Positions 26,577 through 35,818 of a stretch of 64,000 nucleotides of DNA are shown in pieces (positions within the stretch are counted from its first letter, which is position 1; every line of letters starts with the position of its first letter). The DNA lies in assembly GCF_002584535.1 (NCBI RefSeq), contig NZ_NUOT01000024.1, positions 146,398-210,397 of the forward strand, in the 5' to 3' direction. Under the pieces are notes generated by a model. The model saw nothing but the letters and a program-made list of their open reading frames with translations, was not told the DNA's origin and did not search any database. The position numbers and the translations under genes were made by a program. The stretch comes from Bacillus cereus (GTDB lineage Bacteria > Bacillota > Bacilli > Bacillales > Bacillaceae_G).

Positions 26577-28391
26577 TTATTTGACTTCTTTTATTTTTTG
26601 TAAATCAAAATAAAAAACGACGCTATCATTAGTATTATACACACCGTATTCGGCATGATGAAGTTCTAAAATGTTTTTTACGATTGATAGACCAAGTCCA
26701 GTTCCTCCAGTATGGCGGCTACGGGAAGCATCTAGACGATAGAAGCGATCCCATATTTTTTCTAAACTTTCATTTGGGATTGGATTACCAGTGTTTTCAA
26801 TTTCCACTTTTACTTTTTCTTCATTTTCTATGATGCGAATACGAATCTCTTTACCATCAGGTGTATAGCGAATTGCGTTACTGAGTAAATTTACAACAAC
26901 TTGCTCAATTCGATTGCGATTTGCTTCAACATGTATAGAAGGATTTGCATCAATTTCTACTTGTAAGTGTTTTTCCTCCATACTAAATAATAGCTTTGTA
27001 TACACTTGGTGAACAAGTTCACCGATTGAAAAAGTATTCATTTCTAGTTTATACGTACCAGATTCTAGTTTTGCTAATTCTAACATTTCGACGATGAGTC
27101 GATTCATGTTTTCTGTTTCCTCTAAAATCACATCTGTATAGTAAGTAGTATCTTTGCTGACACCATCTTTAATTCCTTCAGCAAAGCTTCTAATCACACT
27201 AAGTGGCGTTTTTAATTCATGAGATACACCAGAAATGAATTCTTTTCTCGTCTTTTCTAATTGACGTTCTCGCTCGATGTCTTGCTGTAATTTTGTATTT
27301 GCAACGTTTAATCGATCTATTCGATCTTTTAGGTTTACGGATAACGTATTAATACTACTAGATAAACCAGCGATTTCATCATCCGCTGAAACAGGTAATT
27401 TTTCACTGAAATCGAAGTTAGCCATTTTTTTGGTCACTCGATTTATTTTAATAAGCGGTTTGACAATCATCTTTGAATAATAAAAAGATAATAAAATAAT
27501 AACGAGAAATACGATAATTAATGCATAGACATAATAATCTTTTAAAACAAGCATTGCTTCATTTACAGGTTGTAAGGAGGTCGTTGCAAAAGCAAACTCT
27601 TTAATTTTACCGTTTTCCATGACTGGCTTTACAAAAATTTGGCTTTTTCCATTCTCCTCTTCTCCGATTGTAAATGTTGTCAATTCATTGGAATTGGTTT
27701 TACCTAGTATTACAGATAACTCCCAATGTTGAATCCCTTGTAATGTCTCTAAATTATTTGCGAGACGAAGGTCGTTTTTAGAAGGAAGATGTATTTTTGA
27801 TACAATTCCTTCAAATGTATGAATGCCAAGTCTTGTGTCTTTTGCGTATTTGTTTTTCTTAGCGTTTGTCCAATCAATATTGAATAATTTAAAGTCAGAA
27901 ATGATATTATCATTTTTCCATGAATTATAACGAGTCGTAATCGTAACGGGTATAATTACGTCTTTTTTTAAAATTCCATCTATGAGAATAACATCATTAT
28001 TTTTTAACTGTAAATTCATAAACTTGGTATATTCATCAATTGTTAAAATATTGTTGAGTGGAATGGAATACGTTTTATTGGATTTATCGACAATCTCAAT
28101 ATAGTAATTATTTTCATCTTTTATAATTCCATTTGGATCTAATAAAACGACATCAGCGTTTGTTTTTTCGTGAAAGTCTTGTTTGAGCTTCCTTATTTCC
28201 TCAAATGTCCTGTCACTTTTTTCATAATTTGATAAAAACTTTTCAAAAGCAGTTTGAACGGTTTGAACTTTTTTATTAATATAAAATTTTTCTAAAAACA
28301 ACGATTGCCCAAGGAAAAAAAGGAGGAAGGTAACAGTAAATAATGTTGATGTTAATAAAAATAGTTTAAAGACAATACTTCTCTTTTTCAC
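26577..28391 (-). CDS. Orphan membrane sensor histidine kinase
   Basis: 604 residues from GTG behind GAGGTG. Two membrane helices (about 8-30 and 288-308) enclose a 255-residue extracytoplasmic sensor domain. A HAMP domain (about 310-362), a HisKA domain with FISGVSHELKTPLSVIRSF and an ATPase domain (NLLSNAIRYTPDG, RHTGGTGLGLSIVKN) follow. All catalytic boxes are intact. Unusually for this HAMP-HisKA architecture, no response regulator lies on either side, so its partner is elsewhere or lost. Confidence 0.9.
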   Translation of the reverse strand: MKKRSIVFKLFLLTSTLFTVTFLLFFLGQSLFLEKFYINKKVQTVQTAFEKFLSNYEKSDRTFEEIRKLKQDFHEKTNADVVLLDPNGIIKDENNYYIEIVDKSNKTYSIPLNNILTIDEYTKFMNLQLKNNDVILIDGILKKDVIIPVTITTRYNSWKNDNIISDFKLFNIDWTNAKKNKYAKDTRLGIHTFEGIVSKIHLPSKNDLRLANNLETLQGIQHWELSVILGKTNSNELTTFTIGEEENGKSQIFVKPVMENGKIKEFAFATTSLQPVNEAMLVLKDYYVYALIIVFLVIILLSFYYSKMIVKPLIKINRVTKKMANFDFSEKLPVSADDEIAGLSSSINTLSVNLKDRIDRLNVANTKLQQDIERERQLEKTRKEFISGVSHELKTPLSVIRSFAEGIKDGVSKDTTYYTDVILEETENMNRLIVEMLELAKLESGTYKLEMNTFSIGELVHQVYTKLLFSMEEKHLQVEIDANPSIHVEANRNRIEQVVVNLLSNAIRYTPDGKEIRIRIIENEEKVKVEIENTGNPIPNESLEKIWDRFYRLDASRSRHTGGTGLGLSIVKNILELHHAEYGVYNTNDSVVFYFDLQKIKEVK

Positions 28392-28538
28392 TTCTTCACC
28401 TCACAAAAGAATACCCGTATAAATATTTTCTTTATTATAACAAACGAAAAAAGAAAGAAGAGACTAAAAATCTGTCTCTCTTTGAAGCAGTTTTTTTTAA
28501 AAAGTCATATAAAGTAATTCTTTAATTTAGAAAATGAC

Positions 28539-28575
28539 AAAAAAGAACTCGCCAGACGTATGACAAGTTCTTTTT
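28539..28575 (-). terminator. Terminator of deoD
   Basis: The stem AAAAAAGAACTTG / CGAGTTCTTTTTT on the minus strand, with an imperfect upper stem. Confidence 0.75.
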
Positions 28576-28581
28576 GCATTA

Positions 28582-29286
28582 TTATTGAATCGCCGCGTCT
28601 AAAGCAATTTCAATCATTTCGTTAAATGTAGTTTGACGTTCTTCAGATGTTGTTTCTTCTCCAGTGAAGATGTGGTCACTTACTGTTAATACAGATAATG
28701 CATTTACACCGTATTTCGCCGCTAATGTATAAAGTGCAGTTGTTTCCATTTCTACAGCTAATACGCCGTATTCACCAAGTTTTTTTACCATGTCCATGCT
28801 CTCACGGTAGAACACATCTGCTGTTAAAACATTACCAACGCGAACGTGTAATCCCTTTTCTGTTCCAGCATCATATGCTTTCTTTAAAAGATCGAAGTTT
28901 GCAGCTGGTGCAAAGTCAAATCCAGGGAATGTTAAACGATTCATGTTAGAGTCTGTACAAGCCGTCATTGCAATAATTACGTCGCGAACTTTTACATCTT
29001 TTTGAATCGCACCACATGTACCTACGCGAATTAAGTTTTTCACTCCATAGCTTTGGATTAATTCGTTAACATAAATAGAAATAGAAGGTACACCCATGCC
29101 TGTTCCTTGAACAGAGACACGTTTCCCTTTGTAAGTTCCCGTGAATCCTAACATACCACGTACATTGTTATAGCAAGTTACATCTTCTAGAAATGTTTCT
29201 GCGATATATTTTGCACGTAATGGATCGCCAGGTAGTAAAATAGACTCAGCAATTTCACCCTGTGTTGCTTCAATATGAACGCTCAT
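28582..29286 (-). CDS. deoD: Purine nucleoside phosphorylase DeoD
   Basis: 234 residues starting [14 protein letters not shown] behind AAGGAGG; a 40-codon upstream extension of the frame runs through promoter DNA and is not coding. It shows the hexameric PNP signatures [37 protein letters not shown] and [12 protein letters not shown]. It cleaves purine (deoxy)nucleosides with phosphate to base and sugar-1-phosphate in the cytoplasm. It is monocistronic with a sigma-A-like promoter. Confidence 0.96.
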   Translation of the reverse strand: MSVHIEATQGEIAESILLPGDPLRAKYIAETFLEDVTCYNNVRGMLGFTGTYKGKRVSVQGTGMGVPSISIYVNELIQSYGVKNLIRVGTCGAIQKDVKVRDVIIAMTACTDSNMNRLTFPGFDFAPAANFDLLKKAYDAGTEKGLHVRVGNVLTADVFYRESMDMVKKLGEYGVLAVEMETTALYTLAAKYGVNALSVLTVSDHIFTGEETTSEERQTTFNEMIEIALDAAIQ

Positions 29287-29331
29287 AAAAATCCTCCTTG
29301 TTATGTATCGATATAAATCAACATCATTTGC

Positions 29332-29360
29332 ATTATATACTAGGAATTCTATCAAGTGAA
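29332..29360 (-). promoter_or_regulatory. Promoter of deoD
   Basis: On the minus strand TTCACT, a 17-base spacer and TATAAT. The -35 overlaps the end of the transposon-like relic immediately upstream. Confidence 0.6.
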
Positions 29361-29580
29361 CTACTCGCCACGCTAATGCGTAAAGTTGGGAGTTTCTCAG
29401 TTCCAAGCCGAAAGTAACCTTTTATCTGCTTAAGCGCTACTTTCCGTAGTCTCTACGGTAGATAACTGACGATTGGAGATTCTTTCTGGTGCCTGGATTA
29501 TTTCACGAGTAGAAGCGTTCGCTTTTTTTCGCATTTTATTTGTCCACTTAACTGTATATAATCAATTGTCAAAGAACACT
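29351..29580 (-). mobile_element. IS200/IS605-like relic or non-autonomous element
   Basis: The minus strand ends GCATTAGCGTGGCGAGTAGTT then CACTTGA, with AACTCCCAACTTTACGC just before it. This hairpin-rich terminus looks like the right end of IS200/IS605-family elements of bacilli. Other hairpins (CCGTAGagaCTACGG) lie inside. A short frame (ATG at about 29533 on the minus strand) resembles a broken transposase tail but is not convincing. The right end of such elements can encode the guide RNA of TnpB. No intact tnpA or tnpB is present. This accounts for the gap upstream of deoD; recognition is from memory. Confidence 0.45.
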
Positions 29581-29922
29581 TCATAATTAGAGTATAACAA
29601 TAAAAGATATGCTTTGCTACGTAAAAAGTCAATACATCCTCCGTCTATTTGTTTGGATAATGCACCTTCACATGAGTTACAGAAGAAGACTTTAAGTTTG
29701 TTGAAAAATTTTACTTGTTTGTAGTATATAAGATACCCTATTTTCAATAATTGGCTATGTAATTTGCAATTTGGCGATATTTTTCTTCTAATAGGAACTT
29801 TATTGTATTTCATAGAGGATTTTTATAAAAAAAATAGAATGAATTTTTTTATAATATTCTGTTCAGAAAGATAGTTGTATGAATTGCGTCACGATTTATA
29901 AAATAGTATGGCAGGTGATTGT

Positions 29923-30699
29923 TTGAAAAATCTTGTCATTGGGCTAATTGCTTTACTACTTATTGTAGTTGGTGGATTCTACATGCAAAAGTATAAAGGA
30001 ACGAAAGAAACAGCAGGAGACATTCGAGAAGTAAAATGGGATATGAAAAATGGAGAGGGAACTGAAAAGGTAGATATTACATTTCAATTGTTTAATAAGA
30101 ATAACAACGAAATTCGTGGAGTAAATGATCGTATTCGGGCTATTATTGTAGATGAGCAGTTAAAGGGAATTCAGCACATTAAACCTGCATTTGCTGGAAA
30201 TGGCTCTTATAAGCTATCGGCAAGTGGGGCGAAAGGTAAAGCTTATACGGTTTTCTTATATGAGGATCATAGTAAAACAGAACAGTCCTTTTCTAAGAAA
30301 AATTTTGGGGGAGAGGAAAAAGAGAAGAAACAAAAGAAACAAAAGGATTTAATAGAAGACACAGTACTTACAAAAAAAATTGGTGATTACCAAATGTCAC
30401 TTTTATTTGAAGCGTTACACCCAAATGAAGCTGCTACACTGACATTTCAGCTGCAAATGAAAAAAGGAGAAAGTGTGAAATTTAGTTCAGGTACTGGAGA
30501 AAATGCTGCACTTTATATCGTAGATGAAAAACGTGAACATTTCTTATATGCATTCCCTGTAAATGAAGAAGAGCAGCTGCAATATCGTATTACATTTCCA
30601 GAAGAAGGGACATATAAAATGTGGGGCACATTTTATATAAATGGAAAAAAGTATGAAAAGGAATTTATAATAAGAGTTCAGAAACGAAAAAACAGCTAG
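29923..30699 (+). CDS. Membrane-anchored protein of unknown function
   Basis: 258 residues from a TTG start behind GGCAGGTGA. One N-terminal membrane helix (about 3-20) anchors an exported region rich in beta strands, split by a Lys/Glu-rich linker (EEKEKKQKKQKD, about 130-141). The two halves could be Ig-like or FixH/YtkA-type domains, for example KMWGTFYINGKKYEKEF near the end. It is convergent with mprF. Function not recognised. Confidence 0.7.
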   Translation: MKNLVIGLIALLLIVVGGFYMQKYKGTKETAGDIREVKWDMKNGEGTEKVDITFQLFNKNNNEIRGVNDRIRAIIVDEQLKGIQHIKPAFAGNGSYKLSASGAKGKAYTVFLYEDHSKTEQSFSKKNFGGEEKEKKQKKQKDLIEDTVLTKKIGDYQMSLLFEALHPNEAATLTFQLQMKKGESVKFSSGTGENAALYIVDEKREHFLYAFPVNEEEQLQYRITFPEEGTYKMWGTFYINGKKYEKEFIIRVQKRKNS

Positions 30700-30718
30700 T
30701 ATCTCTAGCTGTTTTTTC
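30686..30718. terminator. Bidirectional terminator
   Basis: The stem AAAAAACAGCTAG / CTAGCTGTTTTTT between the convergent anchored protein and mprF. Confidence 0.9.
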
Positions 30719-33287
30719 GTTTTCCTATTAATTTTGTTACGGCAAGCATTGTAATTGGTAAGGAATGATTTTTTCGGAATGCTAAATATTTCCCACTCCA
30801 AGTTGGTTTGTATTTCTCTTTAAAATGTCGTAATCCACTAAAGCTATACGTATAACGAACATTATTGAAAATTGCTGCAGCGACACGCTCAGACCAAAAG
30901 GATTGTGTAGATAAACCAACATTAGAAAGTGGAGCCATACCAATGTTAAAGGAATGATAATCGTTTTCTTTTGCCCATTGGAATAAATGGATAAAGATTG
31001 TATCCATAATCCCTCCAGGTGCATCAGGGTAATAGCGCATTAAATCAACAGAAAGTTTACCAGGTTGGTAAACGGGCATAAACGTTGTAAATGCAATGAT
31101 TTTTCCCTCAGTATCAGATAAAGTTGCAATAGGGGCACGATTTATATACTCACGATCAAAGTATCCAAGAGAAAAGCCCTTTTCTTTTTTTCCTCCAAGC
31201 CAAGCGTCTGAAACTATTTTTAATTCCTCATATAACTCATCTGAAAATGGTGGTTGATGGATGGAAAATGTATAACCTTCCCGTTCAAAACGGTTAAAAG
31301 TTGCACGTAATCCAGCACGTTTTTTCCCTGATATAGTAAACGTATTTAAATCAACAACAGCCTCTTCACCAAGTTTAAAGAAGTTATAGCCAAAGTCATG
31401 ATATAAGCTCATCCATTTGCTTTCAATTTGATAGAAAACGCAAATATATCCGAATCGATCTGCTTCAGCTAAAAATTCTTGTAGTACTATGCGGAATGAA
31501 GACGGATTCCCAATTGGATCGCCAAGTACAACAAGTCTTTTCCCTGTTGTTGAAAATAAAAGAAGTGCTTTTCCATCACTACTAAAGAAGAATTGCTTAT
31601 CTCCTAGAAAACCGAGATGACTTAGTACATTTCCGCCATATTCATCTAAGAAGTTTTGCAAACGTTTAGCGCTTGCTGGTTGCCCAGGAAATACGCTACG
31701 GTACCGATTCGCGATAAGAGAAGCGATGAGTAAAAAGGTTGGAACAAAGAAAGCAGCTGCAAGTGCACTTTGCTTTACTTGTGTAATGTTACGAACGACA
31801 AAATCAGGTTTGAAAGCTTCTTTTGCTCCTGCAAATAGGATACCTAAATTTTTATATAAGTATAATGTTAGCAGTAAAAATATAAATACTTTTACTACAT
31901 CAGAAAGTGAAACTTCCATTTTCTCACGCACAAATCTTTTGCGAAGCATATATAATACGGCAAGTACGATTAGTAAAATAAAAGTCTCTTCAATGTCGAT
32001 TCCTTTTAGCGTATTAAAAATGGCTGCTCCAATTAAAGAAATAATCGTCATATAGTAGGAACGTTTTGTCCCATAATAAATACCTCTTGATAGAATAAGG
32101 AGTAGAATTCCAAATGTTAATGATAAGCTAAAAGAAAATTGAATGAGATATTTTGGAGCTAAAATATGTAATGCATGAGCACGATTTACACTCGTCGGTA
32201 AAATGGTTGATAAGATAACCATTAAGCCAGCAAAAACTGTTAAAGCAGCGGATGCCCATGAGCCTAGCTTTCCTAAAAAATCACGTTGCAATGTCCAAAT
32301 GACACCTGTTGTTTCCAGGGCAGGTGCAATAAATGGTTTATCTTCAATCTTTTTTAGAGCAGCTCCAGTCATTTCGAAAGCCGCAAAAATTAAACCGAGG
32401 CAAAATGGTAAAATATAGTATACAAGTCGGTATAATAACATGGCAGGTAACAGTACACCTGTATCAATACCGTATTGACCCATCCCAGATAGAAAGACAA
32501 GGTCAAATGAACCGAGACCACCTGGTACAAGACTGACCACCCCTGCTAAAGCAGCAATAACATAAACACCTAAAAACTTTCGGAAATCAATGTCAATTCC
32601 AAATAAAATTAAAATAACATACATGACGATGCCGGCAGAAACCCATTCCATTAACGAAACAAGTGAATATAGAACGGTTGGATTCTTTTCCTTTGTTTCT
32701 TCTTGTCCTTCTATGTGTTGCTTTTTTCGATTTTTAATTTTGGAGAACCCAATATAAAGCGGTACAAAAAGAGCAAAAAAGATGAGGACAGGCCATAGCC
32801 AAGGTTTTTCATGTAATATAAAGGTTGTATCTAGTATTCCTATAAGACCGAGGAATGAGAGAAGGGATAATCCATTTATAAAAGCAGTTGTCATCCAAGC
32901 AATGCTTTTGATAAGTTTACCATTCTCTTTTACGTGAGGGCGATATAACATTGTCCGTATACCTGCTCCAACAAGTCCACCAAAACCGATAAATCCATTC
33001 AAGGTGTTAGCAATCCAAGAAACACGGAAGATCTTTTGAACAGGCACATCTGCTTTTAAATAGCGGAGCATAACAAAGTCATAAAAGAACATTGTTGAAA
33101 CAGCAAATGCACCGAGCGTAATAGCTAAAAAGACTCCTCCAGTCGGAATGTTTTTAATTGTTTCAATAGCTTCTTGAAATGAAATACCTGACAATTCTTT
33201 CTTAGCTTGAAAGAATACAATTGTCAAGACAACAAATGGGAAAATGATTTTTCCAATTTGTAAGAAACGTTTCCACGAAAACGACAT
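30705..33287 (-). CDS. mprF: Phosphatidylglycerol lysyltransferase MprF
   Basis: 860 residues starting MSFSWKRFLQIG behind AAGGAGAG. The N-terminal flippase part has about 14 membrane helices (LVPGGLGSFDLVFLSGM is typical). The C-terminal cytosolic synthase domain (about 530-860, DUF2156-like) includes VVLGDPIGNPS and FNIGMAPLSNVG. It transfers lysine from Lys-tRNA to phosphatidylglycerol and flips the product outward, which reduces membrane negative charge and protects from cationic peptides. Length matches the full two-domain enzyme. Confidence 0.95.
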   Translation of the reverse strand: MSFSWKRFLQIGKIIFPFVVLTIVFFQAKKELSGISFQEAIETIKNIPTGGVFLAITLGAFAVSTMFFYDFVMLRYLKADVPVQKIFRVSWIANTLNGFIGFGGLVGAGIRTMLYRPHVKENGKLIKSIAWMTTAFINGLSLLSFLGLIGILDTTFILHEKPWLWPVLIFFALFVPLYIGFSKIKNRKKQHIEGQEETKEKNPTVLYSLVSLMEWVSAGIVMYVILILFGIDIDFRKFLGVYVIAALAGVVSLVPGGLGSFDLVFLSGMGQYGIDTGVLLPAMLLYRLVYYILPFCLGLIFAAFEMTGAALKKIEDKPFIAPALETTGVIWTLQRDFLGKLGSWASAALTVFAGLMVILSTILPTSVNRAHALHILAPKYLIQFSFSLSLTFGILLLILSRGIYYGTKRSYYMTIISLIGAAIFNTLKGIDIEETFILLIVLAVLYMLRKRFVREKMEVSLSDVVKVFIFLLLTLYLYKNLGILFAGAKEAFKPDFVVRNITQVKQSALAAAFFVPTFLLIASLIANRYRSVFPGQPASAKRLQNFLDEYGGNVLSHLGFLGDKQFFFSSDGKALLLFSTTGKRLVVLGDPIGNPSSFRIVLQEFLAEADRFGYICVFYQIESKWMSLYHDFGYNFFKLGEEAVVDLNTFTISGKKRAGLRATFNRFEREGYTFSIHQPPFSDELYEELKIVSDAWLGGKKEKGFSLGYFDREYINRAPIATLSDTEGKIIAFTTFMPVYQPGKLSVDLMRYYPDAPGGIMDTIFIHLFQWAKENDYHSFNIGMAPLSNVGLSTQSFWSERVAAAIFNNVRYTYSFSGLRHFKEKYKPTWSGKYLAFRKNHSLPITMLAVTKLIGKRKNS

Positions 33288-33504
33288 AAATACAACTCTC
33301 CTTGCATAAGAAAACTGAGACAATATTCTTATTATGACAAACTTCATGGAAAATAAAAAGGTAAATTGCAGGATATATAAACTATTTTTTATATAAATAT
33401 AAAAATATCATATATTTTTTACTAAGAATGAATAATGAATTAAAATTTGTTTGTTCAGAAAAATAAGTTAAAATGAAACAAAATAAGGAAGAGGGGGAAA
33501 GTGG

Positions 33505-33894
33505 ATGGTTATTATAGGTTACGCAGGCTATGAGCTAGAAAAAGCACAACCTAATACATCAGAAGATTTCTTTAATCGATCTGAAGTAACGTATATTTTG
33601 GGTGAACAAGAAAAAACATTTTCTGTCTTATATGTGCGTTATTTTGAAGAAATTTTGCAAGAAATTACTCCGTTTGAAGGAAATCCAGTTTTTAAAATAG
33701 AAGAACAAGACATATATTTACGTGATATCGTTGCTTTAGCTTGCTTTATTAAGAATAAAGAACTTCGTGGACAAAAGCGTGTATATATTAATGGAATAGA
33801 GGAGTTTCAAAAATATTTTGATGATGAAACAGTGGTAAAAGTACAAGACATAATGATTCAGTTACATAAAAATAAAAAAGTAGAAATAGCGTAA
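33505..33894 (+). CDS. Small cytosolic protein of unknown function
   Basis: 129 residues, ATG after GAGGGGG. It has no signal or membrane segment; mixed alpha/beta with an acidic character (VYINGIEEFQKYFDDE). It lies 23 bases before ypuI and is probably co-transcribed with it. No family recognised. Confidence 0.7.
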   Translation: MVIIGYAGYELEKAQPNTSEDFFNRSEVTYILGEQEKTFSVLYVRYFEEILQEITPFEGNPVFKIEEQDIYLRDIVALACFIKNKELRGQKRVYINGIEEFQKYFDDETVVKVQDIMIQLHKNKKVEIA

Positions 33895-33917
33895 AATGGC
33901 AAAGGAGAGAAAAGGAT

Positions 33918-34409
33918 ATGTCTAATTCAATGGTTGAAAATCAAACGCATCAAGTTTCTGAATTTTTAGAAGAAGTTGTTGATTTAATGACGGATTTTGT
34001 TAATTATCATACATTACCTTCTTTATTAGAAGAGTCACCAGAAGGGAATAAACATTATTATGAAGGTTTATTATCATCATTAAGACGACTCCTTGTATTT
34101 TGTGAAGAAGGCTTGGATGCGTGTCTTGTTTTATTGAGTAGTCAACCATTTCGAAAAATGGCTGCCGAGAAAACATTATATAAAATTTATCATCAAGTAA
34201 TTGCTGAATTCTTTTCACCAAAAAGTGATCAGTGGTATGAAAATAGTCGGTCGGCATATACAGGGAAAAATTCCATTGCATTTCAACAAATACCACCTCG
34301 CTCAATCGAAAAGGTAATGCAAGAATTAGAAAGTAAGTTCCAAACAATGCGTGAGGAGCTGGAATATTACGAAACGGACTATCAAACAAAGATGTTACAC
34401 AAGTATTAG
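33918..34409 (+). CDS. ypuI: DUF3907 family protein YpuI
   Basis: 163 residues, helical and acidic, matching the YpuI/DUF3907 family (VVDLMTDFVNYHTLPSLL, PRSIEKVMQELESKFQTMREE). In B. subtilis ypuI lies just before scpAB and dacB. Here scpAB is absent and a superoxide dismutase gene sits in between. Function of the family is not known. AAAGGAGAG precedes the ATG. Confidence 0.82.
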   Translation: MSNSMVENQTHQVSEFLEEVVDLMTDFVNYHTLPSLLEESPEGNKHYYEGLLSSLRRLLVFCEEGLDACLVLLSSQPFRKMAAEKTLYKIYHQVIAEFFSPKSDQWYENSRSAYTGKNSIAFQQIPPRSIEKVMQELESKFQTMREELEYYETDYQTKMLHKY

Positions 34410-34638
34410 TATAAGATTGGAAGGAAATTATTTTCATTAGGTGGGGGAGAGGATTTGGCCATGGATAGAGGCGGTCAGATCCTTTTTCAGCCTTATCCGA
34501 AGTGAGAACAAAAGAAGAACATCAGTAGGGCTTTCTTTTTATCTACATAGCAGTGATTTGCAGGTACAAAGCATTTCTGAATTGACGAACTGATAGAAAA
34601 TTATTTTTTAGATGGGGGTTGGGCTGAACGTAAACATT

Positions 34639-34670
34639 CGATTGGTGAGGGTTGATTAAAGTTTCAATTT
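34639..34670 (+). repeat. Copy B of the intergenic repeat
   Basis: CGATTGGTGAGGGTTGATT then AAAGTTTCAATTT: the left and right ends of the family with the central hairpin deleted. Confidence 0.55.
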
Positions 34671-34690
34671 ACATAAGTATTAGAGAATGC

Positions 34691-34724
34691 TAAAAGAAGC
34701 TAGCGAAAGACTAGCTTCTTTTAC
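34691..34724 (+). terminator. Terminator before sod15
   Basis: The stem AAGAAGCTAG / CTAGCTTCTT with a T-run. Confidence 0.88.
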
Positions 34725-34793
34725 TTTTTTGTAGGGTATATACAATGCGGACGCTGAATATAGTTAAAGTGGATAGCGTTGAGGGGGTGTCGT

Positions 34794-35708
34794 ATGAATC
34801 AGCAAGGGGTATTTACGGATTACTTTTATGAAGTAGAAAGTTGGTGTGAAAGTGTGTTACATGTATTAGATAGTCGTGCAACTGAAGTGTATGACGTCCA
34901 TATGCTTGCTTATAAAATTCAAACGCTGCTAGATCGTATGAAAGAAAATGAGTATGAAACAGATGCTGAATTACTGTATGAGATAAGTGATGATGTGGAA
35001 CATATTCAAAATCATTTACAAGAAGTATTTATGCAAGAAAGTGAACAATATGAATTGCATGAAAGAACGTATGCTGAACGATCTGTTCCAATAGGGGGTC
35101 ACACGCTTCCGCCACTACCCTATCCATACAATGCACTAGAACCATATATTTCTCGAGAAATTATGATGTTACATCATGATAAACATCATCGGAGTTATGT
35201 GGAAGGGCTGAATAAAGCGGAAAAAATGATGGAAGAAGCAAGGAAAACAAACCAATTTGATTTAATAAAGCATTGGGAAAGAGAAGCGGCTTTTCACGGT
35301 TCAGGCCATTATTTACACACGATATTTTGGAATAACATGAAAAAAGATGGGGGTGGAGGTCCAAGAGGGGCATTATCTCGAGAAATCGAGAATAATTTTG
35401 GAAGCTTTTTACGTTTTCAGAAGCACTTTACAGAAGCTGCATCGAAGGTAGAAGGATCTGGGTGGGCTATTCTTGTATGGGTTCCTCGTGCGGGAAGGTT
35501 AGAAATTCTACAAAGTACCCTTCATCAATTATTCACACAGTGGGATACAATACCGTTACTTGTGCTTGATGTATGGGAACACGCATATTACTTGCAGTAC
35601 CAAAATCGAAAAGATGAGTACATTAAAAATTGGTGGAATGTTGTAAATTGGCCGGATGTGGAAAAGCGCTATGAAAGTGCAAAACAGCTTGAGTGGACAC
35701 CGTATTAG
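34794..35708 (+). CDS. sod15: Fe/Mn superoxide dismutase with N-terminal extension (Sod15-like)
   Basis: 304 residues; ATG follows GAGGGGGTG. A helical, acidic N-terminal extension of about 95 residues precedes the SOD domain, which starts near HTLPPLPYPYNALEPYIS. The metal ligands are conserved: His in MMLHHDKHHRSYVEGL, His in FHGSGHYLHTIFW, and Asp and His in LDVWEHAYY. It dismutates superoxide. The architecture matches the unusual SOD called sod15 in B. anthracis, reported with the exosporium, and SodF of B. subtilis. The assignment to sod15 rests on architecture and neighbourhood. Confidence 0.9.
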   Translation: MNQQGVFTDYFYEVESWCESVLHVLDSRATEVYDVHMLAYKIQTLLDRMKENEYETDAELLYEISDDVEHIQNHLQEVFMQESEQYELHERTYAERSVPIGGHTLPPLPYPYNALEPYISREIMMLHHDKHHRSYVEGLNKAEKMMEEARKTNQFDLIKHWEREAAFHGSGHYLHTIFWNNMKKDGGGGPRGALSREIENNFGSFLRFQKHFTEAASKVEGSGWAILVWVPRAGRLEILQSTLHQLFTQWDTIPLLVLDVWEHAYYLQYQNRKDEYIKNWWNVVNWPDVEKRYESAKQLEWTPY

Positions 35709-35732
35709 ACGCATATTTGTGCGTCTTTTTTT
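35707..35732 (+). terminator. Terminator of sod15
   Basis: The stem GACGCA / TGCGTC followed by seven T residues. Confidence 0.85.
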
Positions 35733-35755
35733 GCTGGTAAAAAAGAATATTTCGT

Positions 35756-35783
35756 TCATATTTTAAAGGGCCAAGCATACACT
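35756..35783 (+). promoter_or_regulatory. Sigma-E-like sporulation promoter of dacB-spmAB
   Basis: TCATATT (35756-35762), a 13-base gap and CATACACT (35776-35783) match the mother-cell sigma-E consensus (ATATT and CATACA-T). The homologous B. subtilis operon is sigma-E controlled. Confidence 0.65.
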
Positions 35784-35818
35784 TGTACAAAAAGTGTCAA
35801 AAGGACGTGGTGGGGAAT

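Larger units (their letters stand above)
34410..34793. other. Intergenic gap ypuI to sod15
   Basis: About 380 bases without a convincing gene. It contains one copy of the intergenic repeat and a terminator, listed separately. The rest shows no reading frame or RNA motif that I can support. Confidence 0.6.

Noticed and set aside
29287-29540. Purine riboswitch upstream of deoD
   Set aside because: The conserved purine-aptamer junction and loop-loop sequences are absent; the hairpins fit an IS-like end better.
29562-29813. 83-codon minus-strand ORF with CNSCEG
   Set aside because: No ribosome site, AT-rich and no recognisable domain; possibly part of the transposon relic but not supportable.
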